From Metellina segmentata (lineage: Eukaryota > Arthropoda > Arachnida > Araneae > Tetragnathidae): DNA of 64,000 bases. A program made the position numbers and the translations under genes. The stretch covers positions 81,834,931-81,898,930 of the forward strand of contig OX375872.1 of assembly GCA_947359465.1 (NCBI GenBank), read 5' to 3'. The notes under the pieces were generated by a model that saw nothing but the letters and a program-made list of their open reading frames with translations, made no database searches and was not told the origin of the DNA. This document shows, one piece after another, positions 23,061 through 33,484 of this stretch; the first letter of the stretch is position 1; each line of letters opens with the position of its first letter.

Positions 23061-23981
23061 CTAGGGGGCTCCGTCTCCTGCTCGCTTACGCTCATCAAAC
23101 CCCGGTGATTGTTAAGCAATTCCATTTGCTTTGCTTCGCAAACCAACACTCCTTTTGCAAGCCTTTTTAAGGGCCATGACGTCACAGCGAGTTTCACCTC
23201 AAGGTCAGCGAGAAGGATCTAACGTTTCATCTGCGCGATGAAAAATTTGTACACTGTCGCAAAATCATACTTTTCATCGCATTGAATTTATTTATGAACC
23301 AATTTAAAAAATAATTATACCATTAGAAAAAGTGTATTCTAAGCTTTCACGAAGTACTTTCAAATTTTAAAACTAATGGTATTAAGCTATAGATATGACA
23401 GTTTTAGATTTGTATCGGAAATTACGATGTAAAAATTCCGAAGTTTTTTTGCAACTTTTAATCGCATCGAATTTATTTATTAACCAATTTAAAAAATAAT
23501 TATATCATAAGAAAGAGTATATTCTAAGGTTTTCGATGAAGTTTTCAAATTAAAAAACTAATAGTAATAAACTATCAATATGACAATTTTAACAAAAAAG
23601 TAACGAAAATGTACCCACCTTTTTCCCAAATTTCAAAAAAAATATTACCTAGAACCAAATTAAAATTTTAAAAAATTTGATGAGGTGCAAAATTTTTGCT
23701 CTAAAAAAACTTTTACGGCTGAAAACTGGAAATTTGTACGTGTTTTGATCACTCCCGTTAGAAATTTCGCTTTTTTTCGACTTTGACACTTAATGCACCA
23801 TGAAATAATACCCGCATCAGAAAAAAGTCTTCTCCATCTTTTTCCCTGTACAATTTTAAACAAACCATGTTAATTTCGTAATTTTCTGATCCGTACTTTC
23901 TGGGGAAACCGTCTAAGAATCGAGCGAAAAAAAGCGAGTTTTCAATCCTGTTGCGGCGGCAGTAACTTTTTAATATAGAGA
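23061..23981 (-). mobile_element. Helitron-like element, GC-hairpin family, copy 1
   Basis: Minus strand: starts TCTCTATATTAAAAAGTTAC (T at 23981) after a flanking A. It ends in a GC-rich hairpin (GGAGACGGAGCCCCC) that overlaps the terminal CTAG at 23061-23064, followed by a flanking T. Interior blocks (TTTTCTGATGCGG, CATTAAGTGTCAAA) are shared with copy 2 at 41171. Non-autonomous: no Rep/helicase coding. Confidence 0.85.
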
Positions 23982-24412
23982 TAATTATAACTTTCGACGC
24001 ACAGTAGCAGACACAATTTTCTTGTTTTTATAAAACATCAAGACTTGAATTCAGTGTTGAAAAAAAATATTTTTAAAAATGAGAACAATGTTCACAATCC
24101 CGTCAAATGCTGAGCATACTCCTTCACGATCTTATGACACTTGAGCAGATTGAATTCACAGCTAGTTCTAAGATTCTCGAGGTGTACATATTGATATTTA
24201 AAAAATAAATTAACAACTCTCCTTAACATCCCACCTCAGTTTAAATATTTAAATTTTATCATCACCTTTATGAGGAAAACATAACTCACATTTATATATA
24301 TATAGTGTATTACAAAACTATAAAATCCATTGAAAATCTATCTTCAGGAGAAATAATATGAAATCGGTTCAACTTTCACCAAATATTTGGAGCCAGATAA
24401 TAATACTACAAC
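23982..24412. other. non-coding stretch
   Basis: Nothing recognised apart from a short TA run near 24295. Confidence 0.4.
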
Positions 24413-24658
24413 TTAACCTTCTTGATTGTTATCTCGACGAGGTAGCTCGTCATTTGCAAAATTGAAGAGATCTTGAAGAACGAAAGATATTGTCAATCAA
24501 AATCTCGTCGTATCTTGTCATTAGACGATAACTGACCAGATCTTTATCTCGTCCAAAACAAAATAGGCAATATCTTGACGACGAGATATCTCGTCATTTG
24601 TAAAATTGGTCAGATCTTAATGGACGCGATATCTCGTCGAAACCTCTTGAAGGTTTAA
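24413..24658. mobile_element. TTAA-flanked fold-back MITE, copy 1
   Basis: TTAACCTTC at the left and GAAGGTTTAA at the right bound an imperfect inverted repeat. The subterminal repeats read ATCTCGACGAG and GATATCTCGTCGAAAC, and the centre carries the perfect 16-bp palindrome GACGAGATATCTCGTC (24580-24595). TTAA flanks and CCYT-like ends suggest mobilisation by a piggyBac-type transposase. Confidence 0.8.
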
Positions 24659-25512
24659 AGCAATCTAGTAGGTAAAATAAATGCAACACTTTACAAAACC
24701 TGATTTTCACGTTTTTGTTTAATCTGTGTACTTTTTACTGTGGAAGGTCAGATACTTTTGTGTGCCTGATTTTATAGATCATGTTATATTTAAAATATTT
24801 TAAGAAGTCTTCTTTCGTAATAAATGCACAAATCAGATGAGGAATCAATGGATGGTTGTCTTGTCCCGTTCCAGGGATCAATCCGATCGTGAATGCTCGG
24901 TTCCACCCAATAGCAGTCCAAGGGTCACGTTACTACTAGTTTTGGTCACATGATCTTGATCACATAAATAAAAAGGTTACCCTTGCTCACTCTCCTTTTA
25001 TATTTCCTCTCTGAATACACCCGTGATCTTTATATAGCACTCATAGTCTCACATAATTGGCAACCTATCAACTAGTGGTAGCATATATCTATGGAGGGCT
25101 TATTGTGGCGATCATCATTAGAAAAATTAGCTTACAATACAATAGAACATATAGCAGTGTAAACCAACTTCGCCAGGAAGTACTTTTCAGTAGATAAAGT
25201 TGCAGTGTCTTTCATACTCATTGCAAAAATTTGATTATTCTGATTTGAAATTAAAATAAAAAGAGAAAGCTTTAATATGACAATATTTTAAATTGCAACT
25301 TTAGATACACCTTTATAAAATACAAACAGTAACAAGAAACAGAAAATAACAAGAATGAGGTGGCTGGAAACTTTTGGGACCTATTGTTAAGTGATAATGC
25401 GATAAAAAGTTGCACCGAGCCCCATTAACGCAGATCCACTGATGTACACATTAAAATTCTAGTCTATTCTATTTTTGAAACTACAGTGTAATCTTGTCCT
25501 TTTTTCACTTAC
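24659..25512. other. intronic sequence 3' of the LIM1 exon, nothing recognised
   Basis: Lies downstream of the LIM1 donor on the minus strand, so it should be the next limpet intron. No further LIM exon or repeat was identified. Confidence 0.45.
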
Positions 25513-25728
25513 TTCATCGCAGGCAGAACATCTGGGTTTAATTTGCTCAGCAAAGTGCCTCTCGCAGTAGAGCCTTCTGTCTTTAACGCAGTGGGTGAGA
25601 TCGACCAGCAATTCATCACAGGTGCTACACACAAAGCATGCCGGGTGCCAAGAGACAGACTCGCCGAATTTGGGGGCTATCACCGCCACATCTCCCTTCA
25701 GCATAGTTCCTCTGCACTTCGCACATTC
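25513..25728 (-). CDS. Lmpt: limpet-like PET-LIM gene, LIM1 exon (partial gene)
   Basis: Internal coding exon of 72 codons. Its translation starts ECAKC and has a complete LIM zinc-finger pair: ligands C2, C5, H28, C31 for the first zinc and C34, C37, C55, H58 for the second. C67 and C70 open a second LIM domain that must continue in the next exon. On the minus strand the acceptor is a pyrimidine-rich run ending in AG at 25729-25730, and the donor is GTAAGT at 25507-25512. Both junctions are phase 0, so it joins in frame to the PET exon at 27576-27809. The segments APKFGE, WHP, CFVC, LLVDL and YCERH fit LIM1 of the limpet/testin/prickle group as I remember it. LIM domains are protein-protein interaction modules; limpet is known as a muscle and cytoskeleton-linked LIM protein (family knowledge). 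I did not find the following LIM exons at lower coordinates. Confidence 0.9.
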
Positions 25729-25904
25729 CTTAAGCAACACAAAATACTGTAAGTATTTAAACAAGATGCATTCAAAATAACAAATTCAATTGGAATTTAA
25801 AACGCTAACGCATTTCATAAGACACAGCAGAATGCATTCCAAACGTTGATCTTACTACATCGATTGACAAATTGTAACAGATTGCATTATAGTCAGTGCT
25901 AGGC

Positions 25905-26285
25905 ATATCACACTGGAGTGGATCCTGTCACGGTCATGCATGGCGATGATTTGACTGATGCCTTAGCTAAGGATGGTTTTGAATTGCCCTAACCATGTCC
26001 TCTCATTGAATATCGTACAGTAAAAAGTATTATAACTGCAAAAATTAAGCACTCTACTTATTACTTACAAAGACATTAGATAAAGATAAAGACTGGAACT
26101 CTCTGTTAAGTTCACAGATACCGCAGGATCCACCGTGTGAATAAAGCACTCTCGGCTTATAAGCACAAGGCATTAGTTAAATATGAAGACTGGAACTCTC
26201 TTTTAAGGTTTAATGCCTTGGAAGTTGCGTGTTATCTTGCTTTTACTGGACACGACTTACGTCGAAGTAAATAATGCTACTGATA
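25905..26285 (+). pseudogene. non-LTR retrotransposon RNase H and C-terminal fragment (intronic)
   Basis: The plus-strand frame gives GDDLTDALAKDGFELP, the last conserved block of a retroelement RNase H domain, preceded in another frame by a WI-like block. Further on, ACYLAFTGHDLR resembles the TGHD block that follows RNase H in arthropod non-LTR elements. There are several frame breaks. It sits in the intron between the PET and LIM1 exons, antisense to the gene. Confidence 0.65.
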
Positions 26286-26610
26286 GACACTTTATTTCTG
26301 CAGGTAGGTAGTTAAATAGGTTAAATTAGTGTAACGGTCTGCTCTTCATTCCTGTTTTTAGACTATATTGGTCTGCCAGACAGGCTTACATGCAGTTTGG
26401 CTTAAGATTAATTTTTTTTTTTTTTTTGGGGGGGGGTCTTTTTTAAGGGTTGGTAGGCCCCTTTATGTCTCATTTTCTATCTAGAGCATGATGATATCAA
26501 GTAAGAATATATTTATAAATATTAGCAGTCTCAATATACTAATAATATTAACACATTTAGCCTTAACAATTTCAGTTATCCACTAGAAATTTGTCTCCTT
26601 ATAGGTGATG

Positions 26611-26920
26611 GTAGGTAGGTAGGAATTTTAATAAAAGTCGCACTGGAGGAACGTTTATTGGTGACTGTCCGGGATCAAACACGAAGGGATAGAATCCAGG
26701 ACAACACCACGTAATTTTAAACCACGTTCAGAAGACGAGATCAAACCAGAGCTGGTGCCTCACTCTTCAAACGTCTACATCACGTCTATGTGAGGACATT
26801 TGAGACCATGACAGATTTAAAATGCGCCAATCCACTTTGCACACGACTGTATTTTGGTTGGTCTCGAACTCGTAACTCCTTGCTAATCTGTCACTCTTCC
26901 AACCGGACTACCGTGGCCCC
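26611..26920 (-). repeat. SINE-1, near full length (intronic)
   Basis: Starts at the tail GTAGGTAGGTAGG and ends with the tRNA head (CCAACCGGACTACCGTGGCC in plus reading). It lies in the limpet intron between PET and LIM1, in the same orientation as the gene. Confidence 0.9.
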
Positions 26921-27409
26921 TTAGAGGCGGAGGAGCGCTAGTATCGTTAACCCAACGCGTTCAGTGGCGGATATAATGATTTTGAGGCCATAGGCCTAAA
27001 TATATCTTCATGACTAACTATTCTCAGGTTTATTGACAAAAATGTGTTTGGACAATGTTATTAAAAAATAGTATACATAAATTTTTATAATTATATGAAT
27101 TATAATCAATAACGCATTAATTATAAATAAATAATAGGTTAAATTCATCAATGCGCCGATTTATATGAAAGTTTTGGGAAAATGCTGTTTAACATCGATA
27201 TTTTCCGTTCTGAGGGTCTGCTATGAGCGTGACTATTGCGTCAAATGGATGATCCGACACTGCCAGTGTCAGACACTTAAAAATCGACATGGCTTCTATA
27301 ATATTTAATTTTAACGCATTTAATAACAGATTTCAGAAAGCAAATTGATCGTTATACTCTGATTATTACATGTTTAGTTGGATTTGACTGGTTTTTGTTA
27401 GATTCTCTC

Positions 27410-27497
27410 TCTTTCCCTTTAGGATTGATTCCTGACCGTCGCCAATAGCTCCTTGTGTTGCTCCAGTGCGACGTAAATTAAATTGCCTACCTACCTC
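27410..27497 (+). repeat. SINE-1 3' fragment next to the PET exon donor
   Basis: GATTGATTCCTGACCGTCGC ... TTGCTCCAGTGCGACGTAAA, then CCTACCTACC. It begins only about 75 bases inside the intron beyond the PET exon donor. Confidence 0.85.
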
Positions 27498-27575
27498 AAC
27501 TGTTTTGTTGGTAATTAGTAATTTCAAAATTCTTTCACGCTGTTCCTGGAACAGATAAATTGAAGCCCAACTTAC

Positions 27576-27809
27576 ATTCTGTCGATCGAGGTACTCTCTG
27601 ACGTAAGCGATGTCGAGAGCCAATTCATTCCTCATGTTTACGAAGTCCTCGAATGGCTTATGGTGCATTCTGTCGATGTACCTGCAGTACGCCAGGGCGA
27701 GATCTTGCTTGGGGAGTTGTAGGGAAAGCTGTTTCTCTCGGTACTGTTCACCCGGGGACTTCCATCTGGGAACTTTGTTGTTTGGCAGCTGAGCGAAATA
27801 TTCGTCGAT
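27576..27809 (-). CDS. Lmpt: limpet-like PET-LIM gene, PET-domain exon
   Basis: Internal exon of 78 codons covering most of a PET domain. It begins IDEYFAQLP after a clear acceptor (TGTTTCAG, AG at 27810-27811) and ends DRQN before a GTAAGT donor (27570-27575). Both ends are phase 0. Key motifs are the SPGEQYR turn, LPKQDLALAYC and the NELALDIAYV helix. The LPKQDLALAYC string separates limpet from classical prickle, where I remember a different HQLPPHD-type string. PET domains occur only with LIM domains in prickle, testin and limpet (LMO6-related) proteins, which fits the neighbouring LIM1 exon. The open frame extends 3' into a truncated SINE (27410-27497), but that extension is intronic. 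The intron to LIM1 is about 1.85 kb. Confidence 0.9.
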
Positions 27810-27937
27810 CTGAAACAGTTCAATGAGCAACTTAGAATCATTTGTAAGACTCGTGCGTCGGTGGTACTTTAAACATGAATTGGAAAATGATGGTTCCATA
27901 AAGCTTTAGATTTTTTGAATCCTCCAATAGCTATTCA

Positions 27938-28182
27938 GGTAGGTAGGTAATTGAAATGACGTCGTATTGAAGCAATAGTGGGCTATTAGCAACGGTCCGA
28001 GACCGATCTTGAAGGGAAAGATCAAGGACAAAACCTTTTAATTTTGAACCACGGTTAGGTGACAAGGTCAGCATCTGAGTTGGAACCCCACTCTCCAAAA
28101 TTTCACACCAACGTGAGGACTTTTGAGGCCATGACAGATTTTAAGTAATCACATACACGAAGGTCGTTGGTTGGATCGAGTA
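27938..28182 (-). repeat. SINE-1, head-truncated (intronic)
   Basis: Tail AGGTAGGTAGGTAATTG followed by a body with GCAACGGTCCGAGACC and ACGTGAGGACTTTTGAGGCC. The tRNA A-box part is missing. Confidence 0.85.
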
Positions 28183-28433
28183 TCAAAAGCTGTTCAAAAT
28201 CGTTACATAAGTTTTGTGATGCTTCTTTTAGAAATCAAAGACTGGTGCAGGTCTTCATCAACTAGTCTTGCAGTTCGTTGCAACTATTTTATTCTGTTAG
28301 AAGCAATGAAGATATCTCTTGTAGACTAGGGATGAAAATATGGTTTCTTACTGAATAGGGGTCTCTTAAGTACCATATTCTTTATTACTCTTCGTTACAC
28401 ATGAGATACGATAACCCGTCATTCTATTATTAT

Positions 28434-28597
28434 ATTAAAAATCTCGATGGACGAGTTTTCTCGTCGTTAGAAAAATACTGACCAGACCTTGATCTCCTAA
28501 TCATAAAAAATCGTCAATGACGAGATATCTCGTCATTAGCGAAATTGGTCAGATCTTGATCGACGAGATATCTCATCGAAACCACTTGGAGGGTTAA
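28434..28597. mobile_element. TTAA-flanked fold-back MITE, copy 2 (left-truncated)
   Basis: Contains the 16-bp palindrome GACGAGATATCTCGTC (28519-28534), GCGAAATTGGTCAGATCTTG and the right end ACCACTTGGAGGGTTAA. The left end is degraded. Confidence 0.8.
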
Positions 28598-29692
28598 ACA
28601 AAGATTTCTTGATTTGTGACAAAATACCCATAGGTGTGGTATTAATTAGAATTTTGAATTAAGTGCAGTTAGTTTATTTCCAACGATCATCTGGTGAACA
28701 TTAAGGCAGGTCACATATTTGTTCAACATTAGACCTGCGATTGACTGACTCACGCATGCGTTTTCAAATTTGTATCCAAAGTAAAACAATATTTTCTAAT
28801 GTTTTGATACTTTCATTATGAATTGACAGGAGCACATTGGTACTTTTTCTAATGAAACTTTCTTTTCCCTGCAATGATTTGCGAACTTAAATCGAAATCA
28901 GCAAATTTGTGAATAGGCGTCTTTCCTACGAAGGTATAAATATATTTATTGGAAATATATAGCATAAAATGCATTGTCTAATGCAAAAAATGCCATAAAG
29001 ACTTTCAGTACAAAATATTAATGTTTTCTAAAACGAACATATGACGAAACTTTTTAGATTGAAATGAATTAGATAAATAAAACGATACAGCACTAGAAAG
29101 TAATATTGACACACAGTTCTATTTTCCTCTGTAGAATTAATGTAATTTCAATTATATATAGAATTTTTACGAAGTACTCATCCTGTTTAGAAACTAAGTT
29201 CTAATAATAGTTTAAAAATGAAAATGAGTTTGTACGCTCAATTATCTTCAGGTATTTACAGCGTTACTACGTGTAATACAGATACAAATGTACAGTAAAA
29301 GAACGATACAGCTGTTTGCTGTAAGATAATATTGATCGTTAAGTGGAAAAGGAAATACCCAAAGGTGCATTTACTCCATGTTTATGCTTTGAAATGACTC
29401 ATAAACGTGAAGTTTCTCATAAAACCTCGGGTAAGTTTCGCTTTTTTTAAGAGTGTACTTTTAGGATATCCCGAATGAACTGTTTACAAGGGGAAACCAT
29501 GTGTCAATCGTCACAAACAAAGAATAGTTTTTCATTTATTTACGTTCTTCGATACGCATTGATGTTCAAAAAGGTGAATCCCCTTAGATTTCACATCACA
29601 AACTAATTGTGAAATTCTCCATCCCAGTCATATTATGTCACAGTAAAGAACGATTAGGACTCATACAGAAGTACCCAGCAAAATTTATTTTA
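28598..29692. other. intronic AT-rich stretch, nothing recognised
   Basis: Part of the limpet intron before the PET exon; no repeat family or coding block identified. Confidence 0.45.
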
Positions 29693-30205
29693 CTAGCCAC
29701 TGCGTGGCTAGCCCGTGCCCGAAATTTTCAACCTAGCTTTAGCAATTCCAATTTTACGAAAAAAAACTTAACAATCCCAGTCAATATGTTTTTTATTTCT
29801 TGCTCTCATTCACCGAAAGGGGACAGGAAAAGTAATCTGTTTCTTTTTTTTAACGCAAAGGGCAGAATATGCAATCTGTTTTTTTTTTTTCGAAAAGAGA
29901 AAGTTCACGTGACGTCACAATCTCTTGCGAAAATATAAAAGAAGGTAATGTGGGGAAAAAAGGTTCATTTTAGAGGGTTTCTTCTTTCGTCCGGACGAAA
30001 CGCGTTTGAAGAAGCAGGTAGAGAATAATACTATTAAATTCATTTAAAAATCTTCTACATTGAATTTTAAAATTTCGCCGCGACCGAAAATTGCAAAAAA
30101 TTTGGACTACCTGTGTGCCAAATCTCATTGCTGTAAGTGCCATAGATGGTCAGAATTTTGCGGCCGCGAAACAGACAAACAAACACTTCCTTTTATAATA
30201 GTAGA
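29693..30205 (-). mobile_element. Helitron-like element, short non-autonomous (intronic)
   Basis: A 513-bp element. Minus strand: begins TCTACTATTATAAAAGGAAG (T at 30205) after a flanking A, then the TGTTTGTTTGTCTGTTTCGC block common near Helitron 5' ends. It ends in a hairpin CTAGCCACGCAGTGGCTAG (29693-29711) whose last four bases are the terminal CTAG, followed by T. No coding. Sits in the limpet intron in the same orientation as the gene. Confidence 0.87.
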
Positions 30206-30219
30206 TATAACCTTCTGAG

Positions 30220-30735
30220 CATCATAGGATTTCCGAGTAGTGTAGTTTTGTTTTTACTCTCTACATCACACTTAATGACTATATAACCACATCTTTATAA
30301 ATAACCCATGGACTCCTTCAACCTTTATGAAGATTATATTAAAACCTTAAAAAAATCTTTCTTTGAAACTATTCTATATTGACCCATTTTTGAAGAATAG
30401 AAATTATTTTATTGACCCATTCTGTGGAATAGAATCCGCTGGAAAGATTATCTTGTTTATTTACTTAGAATAGTATCCTTTGGAAATATTTTTTTGATCC
30501 ATTATTTAGAAGGAATCCATTAGAAAGATCTGGTCTATCTTTTCCTTTGAATAGAATTCTTTGGAAAGATTCCATCGTTCATTTTCTTTCAATAGGATTC
30601 TCTGGAAAGACTATGGGTCAAGAAGATTAAAATGAGTTAGAAGCCATGAGAGGGGTTACGGGGTTACATGGTTACATGGCTGCAGGTTACAAGGCGGAAC
30701 TGTGCGTGTGAACTCCTTTTAGAGGTTAAACATTT
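30220..30735. repeat. minisatellite-bearing dispersed repeat, copy D (intronic)
   Basis: Starts CGAGTAGTGTAGTTTTG and CACTTAATGACTATATAACC. It carries five to six degenerate units (CTTTGGAAATATT, GAATAGAATTCTTTGG) and ends with GTTAGAAGCCATGAGAGG and TTTTAGAGGTTAAAC. Confidence 0.82.
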
Positions 30736-31153
30736 AAGACAAAAAATTATTATTTCAACAATGTACTCAAAATAAGATAAGTTGACAATTTCAATAACTA
30801 CACAAAAAACACAAAAATTTGGTAAACTCGACATTTATGATCGAAATTTCATACACAGTAATATCTAAAATAATAAATAACTTCAAATTAAGTAGGATAT
30901 CATTTGAAACGGAAAACAAAAGGATTATGCATCAAGTGCAATCTAATATTTTGTTAAATCACTTCTAAGTGATGGGGTTGCAGGAGTATGTTGAAGTATA
31001 GAAATATTTCTTTCGTAACATAACCAAGAAGTAATCTGTGGTAACAAACTCAAGTTATGGTATTTTTAAGTTTTCTAAATGCATTAGATTTTTCCTATGG
31101 AAGTGCAGATGGCCTCTTTATGAAATGATTGCAAGTTTTTAAGAGTTTTAAAG

Positions 31154-31179
31154 CAAAATCTCTCTCTCTCTCTCTCTCG
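31154..31179. repeat. (CT)n microsatellite near the limpet donor
   Basis: CTCTCTCT run of about 26 bases about 30 bases downstream (minus sense) of the GTGAGT donor at 31207-31212. Confidence 0.95.
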
Positions 31180-31212
31180 TTTTCGTGTGTATCTTAAAAT
31201 AATTTCACTCAC

Positions 31213-31390
31213 TTTATCTGCTGCTAATCCTGGAGGTGTCCAAGCATACACCTTGTGTGGCTCCTTTTGACTTTCCTTGCAAGAACATTGGGCATCTATA
31301 GGTATTCCCAATCTGTTTTGTATGTGTATAAGATTTTCTTCAAGAATTGAATGATTTTGGCTCGGGCTTTTGCAATTTTTACAAGACTTT
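31213..31390 (-). CDS. Lmpt: limpet-like PET-LIM gene, exon upstream of PET exon
   Basis: Exon of 178 bases. It starts with the last base of a split codon (phase 2) after the acceptor TTGTTTCAG and ends with GLAADK before the donor GTGAGT (31207-31212, phase 0). It encodes a CKNCK motif, a spacer with RLGIP, a CSC pair and the PET-domain opening YAWTPPGL. Joining DK to IDEYF of the next exon recreates the expected start of a PET domain (the YxWxPPGL...YFxxLP pattern of prickle, testin and limpet). The CxxCxC-like N-terminal motif before PET is also typical of this group. Further 5' coding exons and the promoter must lie to the right, probably outside the window. The intron to the PET exon is about 3.4 kb and contains the Helitron at 29693-30205. 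Confidence 0.82.
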
Positions 31391-31622
31391 CTGAAACAAT
31401 ACATACATTAAATATGACTTCGACATACATAAACTTAAAAGTGAAACAGACTCAATGGAAACACTGTAATAAAATGGAAGGAAGAAGGTGTTACTTTTAG
31501 CTCACATTTAAAACTGCATGGACAAGGATTGAAACTCATTTATTTTAGGGTTGGATCGGACAAACGCGTTCGTAGAGTAAGTGCATTCACTGATTATAAA
31601 AATATAATGAGTGTCTAATTAA

Positions 31623-32350
31623 GGGGGTCTGGGACACATTGAAAAAAAATGTTTATTAATTAATTTAGAATTTCGAATTTTTTTGTACTGATTACCTATC
31701 TAACTAATAAACAAAATCACAACACAAAATGTTTCCAAAAGTTTTTTAAAAATTTTAAATTAAAATTTTTTGAAAAAAAAGAGAGGTCATTTTAAATTGC
31801 TAAAACTTAAAATATTCTTGATCAATTTTCAAAATTCTTGCAGTAAATTATTCACAAATTTATAAACTTGAATTTTGATTCAGCAATTTAAAAATTATTA
31901 ATTTAATAAAAAATAAAAAATATTTGAATGAAAAATTTTGAAAATTTTAAAGTACTTTTTTTTTAAAGTCATATTTTAAAAAGTAAATGTTTCTTTCAAA
32001 TTTGGTGAATCGAAATTGAGAAGTATAATGTTTGAAAAAAATATATTCCAAATTTAAACCCTTAAACTTTATCGGTTTTCGACTTATAGCAATTTGAATA
32101 CAGGAAATCTTGAAAAAATGTATCATGGAGAAAAACGCATTTAAAATTTAAAGACAGATGTTGTTGCCATGACAACAACTGTCAAGAGTGTTAGATTTTC
32201 AAAACAACGCACCACAAAAATTATTATATATCTAGTTCTAATTAAGATAGAAACATGATTTAGACGTCATTTTAAGCAGAAAAACAGAGAATTTCTTAAA
32301 ATAATAAAAAAAATTTCGAAAATTTGACGATTTTTGTGTCCCGGACCCCT
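31623..32350. mobile_element. TTAA-flanked MITE with GGGGGTC ends
   Basis: A 728-bp element with TIRs GGGGGTCTGGGACACA at the left and, read inward from the right, AGGGGTCCGGGACACA. It is flanked by TTAA at 31619-31622 and 32351-32354. The interior is very AT-rich with no coding. TTAA target duplications are made by piggyBac-type and Kolobok-type transposases; the ends alone do not decide between them. Confidence 0.8.
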
Positions 32351-32390
32351 TTAAAGAAGAGGCTGCCACTTACTGGAGATGTTGGATGGA

Positions 32391-32480
32391 AGGTAGGTAG
32401 TTGAATTAACGTTATCTGGAGTAACACAAAGGGATATTGGTGACTGAGATCAATCCTTAAGGGAAAGATCCAGATAAATG
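32391..32480 (-). repeat. SINE-1 3' fragment
   Basis: AGGTAGGTAGTTGAATTAAC, then CTGGAGTAACACAAAGG and GAAAGATCCAGA; truncated body. Confidence 0.8.
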
Positions 32481-32569
32481 CAGGAATATGCTAATCAAAT
32501 TAGTTTGACCTCTAGAGCGTTTCGAATTTCGTTAGAGAAATTGTTCTGACTAAAAAAGACAAAACCGAG

Positions 32570-32748
32570 TAGGTAGGTAGTTAGATTTGCGTCGCACTGG
32601 AGCAGACTATTGGCGACGGTCCGGGATCATTCCCGAAGGAAAAGATCAAGACTACACTTTGTAATTTTTGACGAAGTTTGTCAGAGGACGAGGTCAACAC
32701 CTGATGCGGCACCCCACTCTCTAAACTTCCACACCTCATCAGTGTGTG
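32570..32748 (-). repeat. SINE-1, head-truncated
   Basis: Tail TAGGTAGGTAGTTAG and GTCGCACTGGAGCAGACTAT through ACTCTCTAAACTTCCACACC. It abuts the next copy at the end of the body. Confidence 0.87.
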
Positions 32749-33061
32749 GAAGGTAGTTTAACTAACATCGCATTGGTGCATAACAACGCGTTGTTGGCCG
32801 GTATCAATCTCAAGGAGAAAGATTCTAAGATAACACCTCGTAATTTTTAGGCATGGTGAGATGATGAGGTTACCGCCTGAGCCGGCACTCCACACTCCAA
32901 ACGTCTACACCAGTCCAACGCGAGGATATTTGAGACCACGACGGGTGTAAAGTGCACCAGCAACCTATGTAAACGACGGTCTATGATTGGATCAAGTTTC
33001 AAACTCAACATTAATTAAATTTGCTTATCCGTGCCTCTATCAACCGCACTACTGCGGCTCC
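32749..33061 (-). repeat. SINE-1, near full length
   Basis: Begins at AGGTAGTTTAACTAACATCG and runs through the body to the tRNA head (CAACCGCACTACTGCGGCTCC in plus reading, last bases of the copy). Diverged from the other copies. Confidence 0.87.
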
Positions 33062-33184
33062 AAGAAGGGAACTAAAGAATGGATATGAACTTGCCTCATT
33101 ATGTGGGGCAAGGACGATTCCTAAAAAAGCACTCAAAGCAGCATTGGACAATGTGTTTTACAATTGTATCAATGCCAATTAAAA

Positions 33185-33300
33185 AAAAAATAATCCACTG
33201 CGCCAGCAAGTTGTAGGCGGCGCTGGTTCAATTCCTGTAACATACTCTGAATGTATTTCTCAGTTTTGTGTCAGTAAATCTTTTGTTGCGTGTATTCTTT
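33185..33300 (+). repeat. SINE-2 copy
   Basis: CACTGCGCCAGCAAGTTGTA, then GGCGGCGCTGGTTCAATTCC (B-box-like) and AATGTATTTCTCAGTTTTG. It matches the reverse complement of 40680-40812 and directly abuts a SINE-1 fragment. Confidence 0.75.
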
Positions 33301-33301
33301 C

Positions 33302-33484
33302 AGGTCAACACCTGAACTGGCACACCCACTCTCCAAACTTCCACATCACGCCAACGTGAGGACATTTGAAGCCACGATGGATTTTACGTGCACCAGTCCT
33401 CACCTACACGACGAACTTTGGTTGGATTGAGTCTCGAAAATGCAACCCTCCGATTGCTTATCAGTTACTCTTCCAACCGGGCTG
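33302..33484 (-). repeat. SINE-1, truncated at both ends
   Basis: CAGGTCAACACCTGAACTGG through CCAACGTGAGGACATTTG to TTACTCTTCCAACCGGGCT; the 3' part and the last head bases are missing. Confidence 0.87.

Noticed and set aside
27366..27899. 177-codon open frame taken as one gene
   Set aside because: Only the middle (27576-27809) is coding; both ends run past clear splice sites, the 3' part into a SINE fragment.
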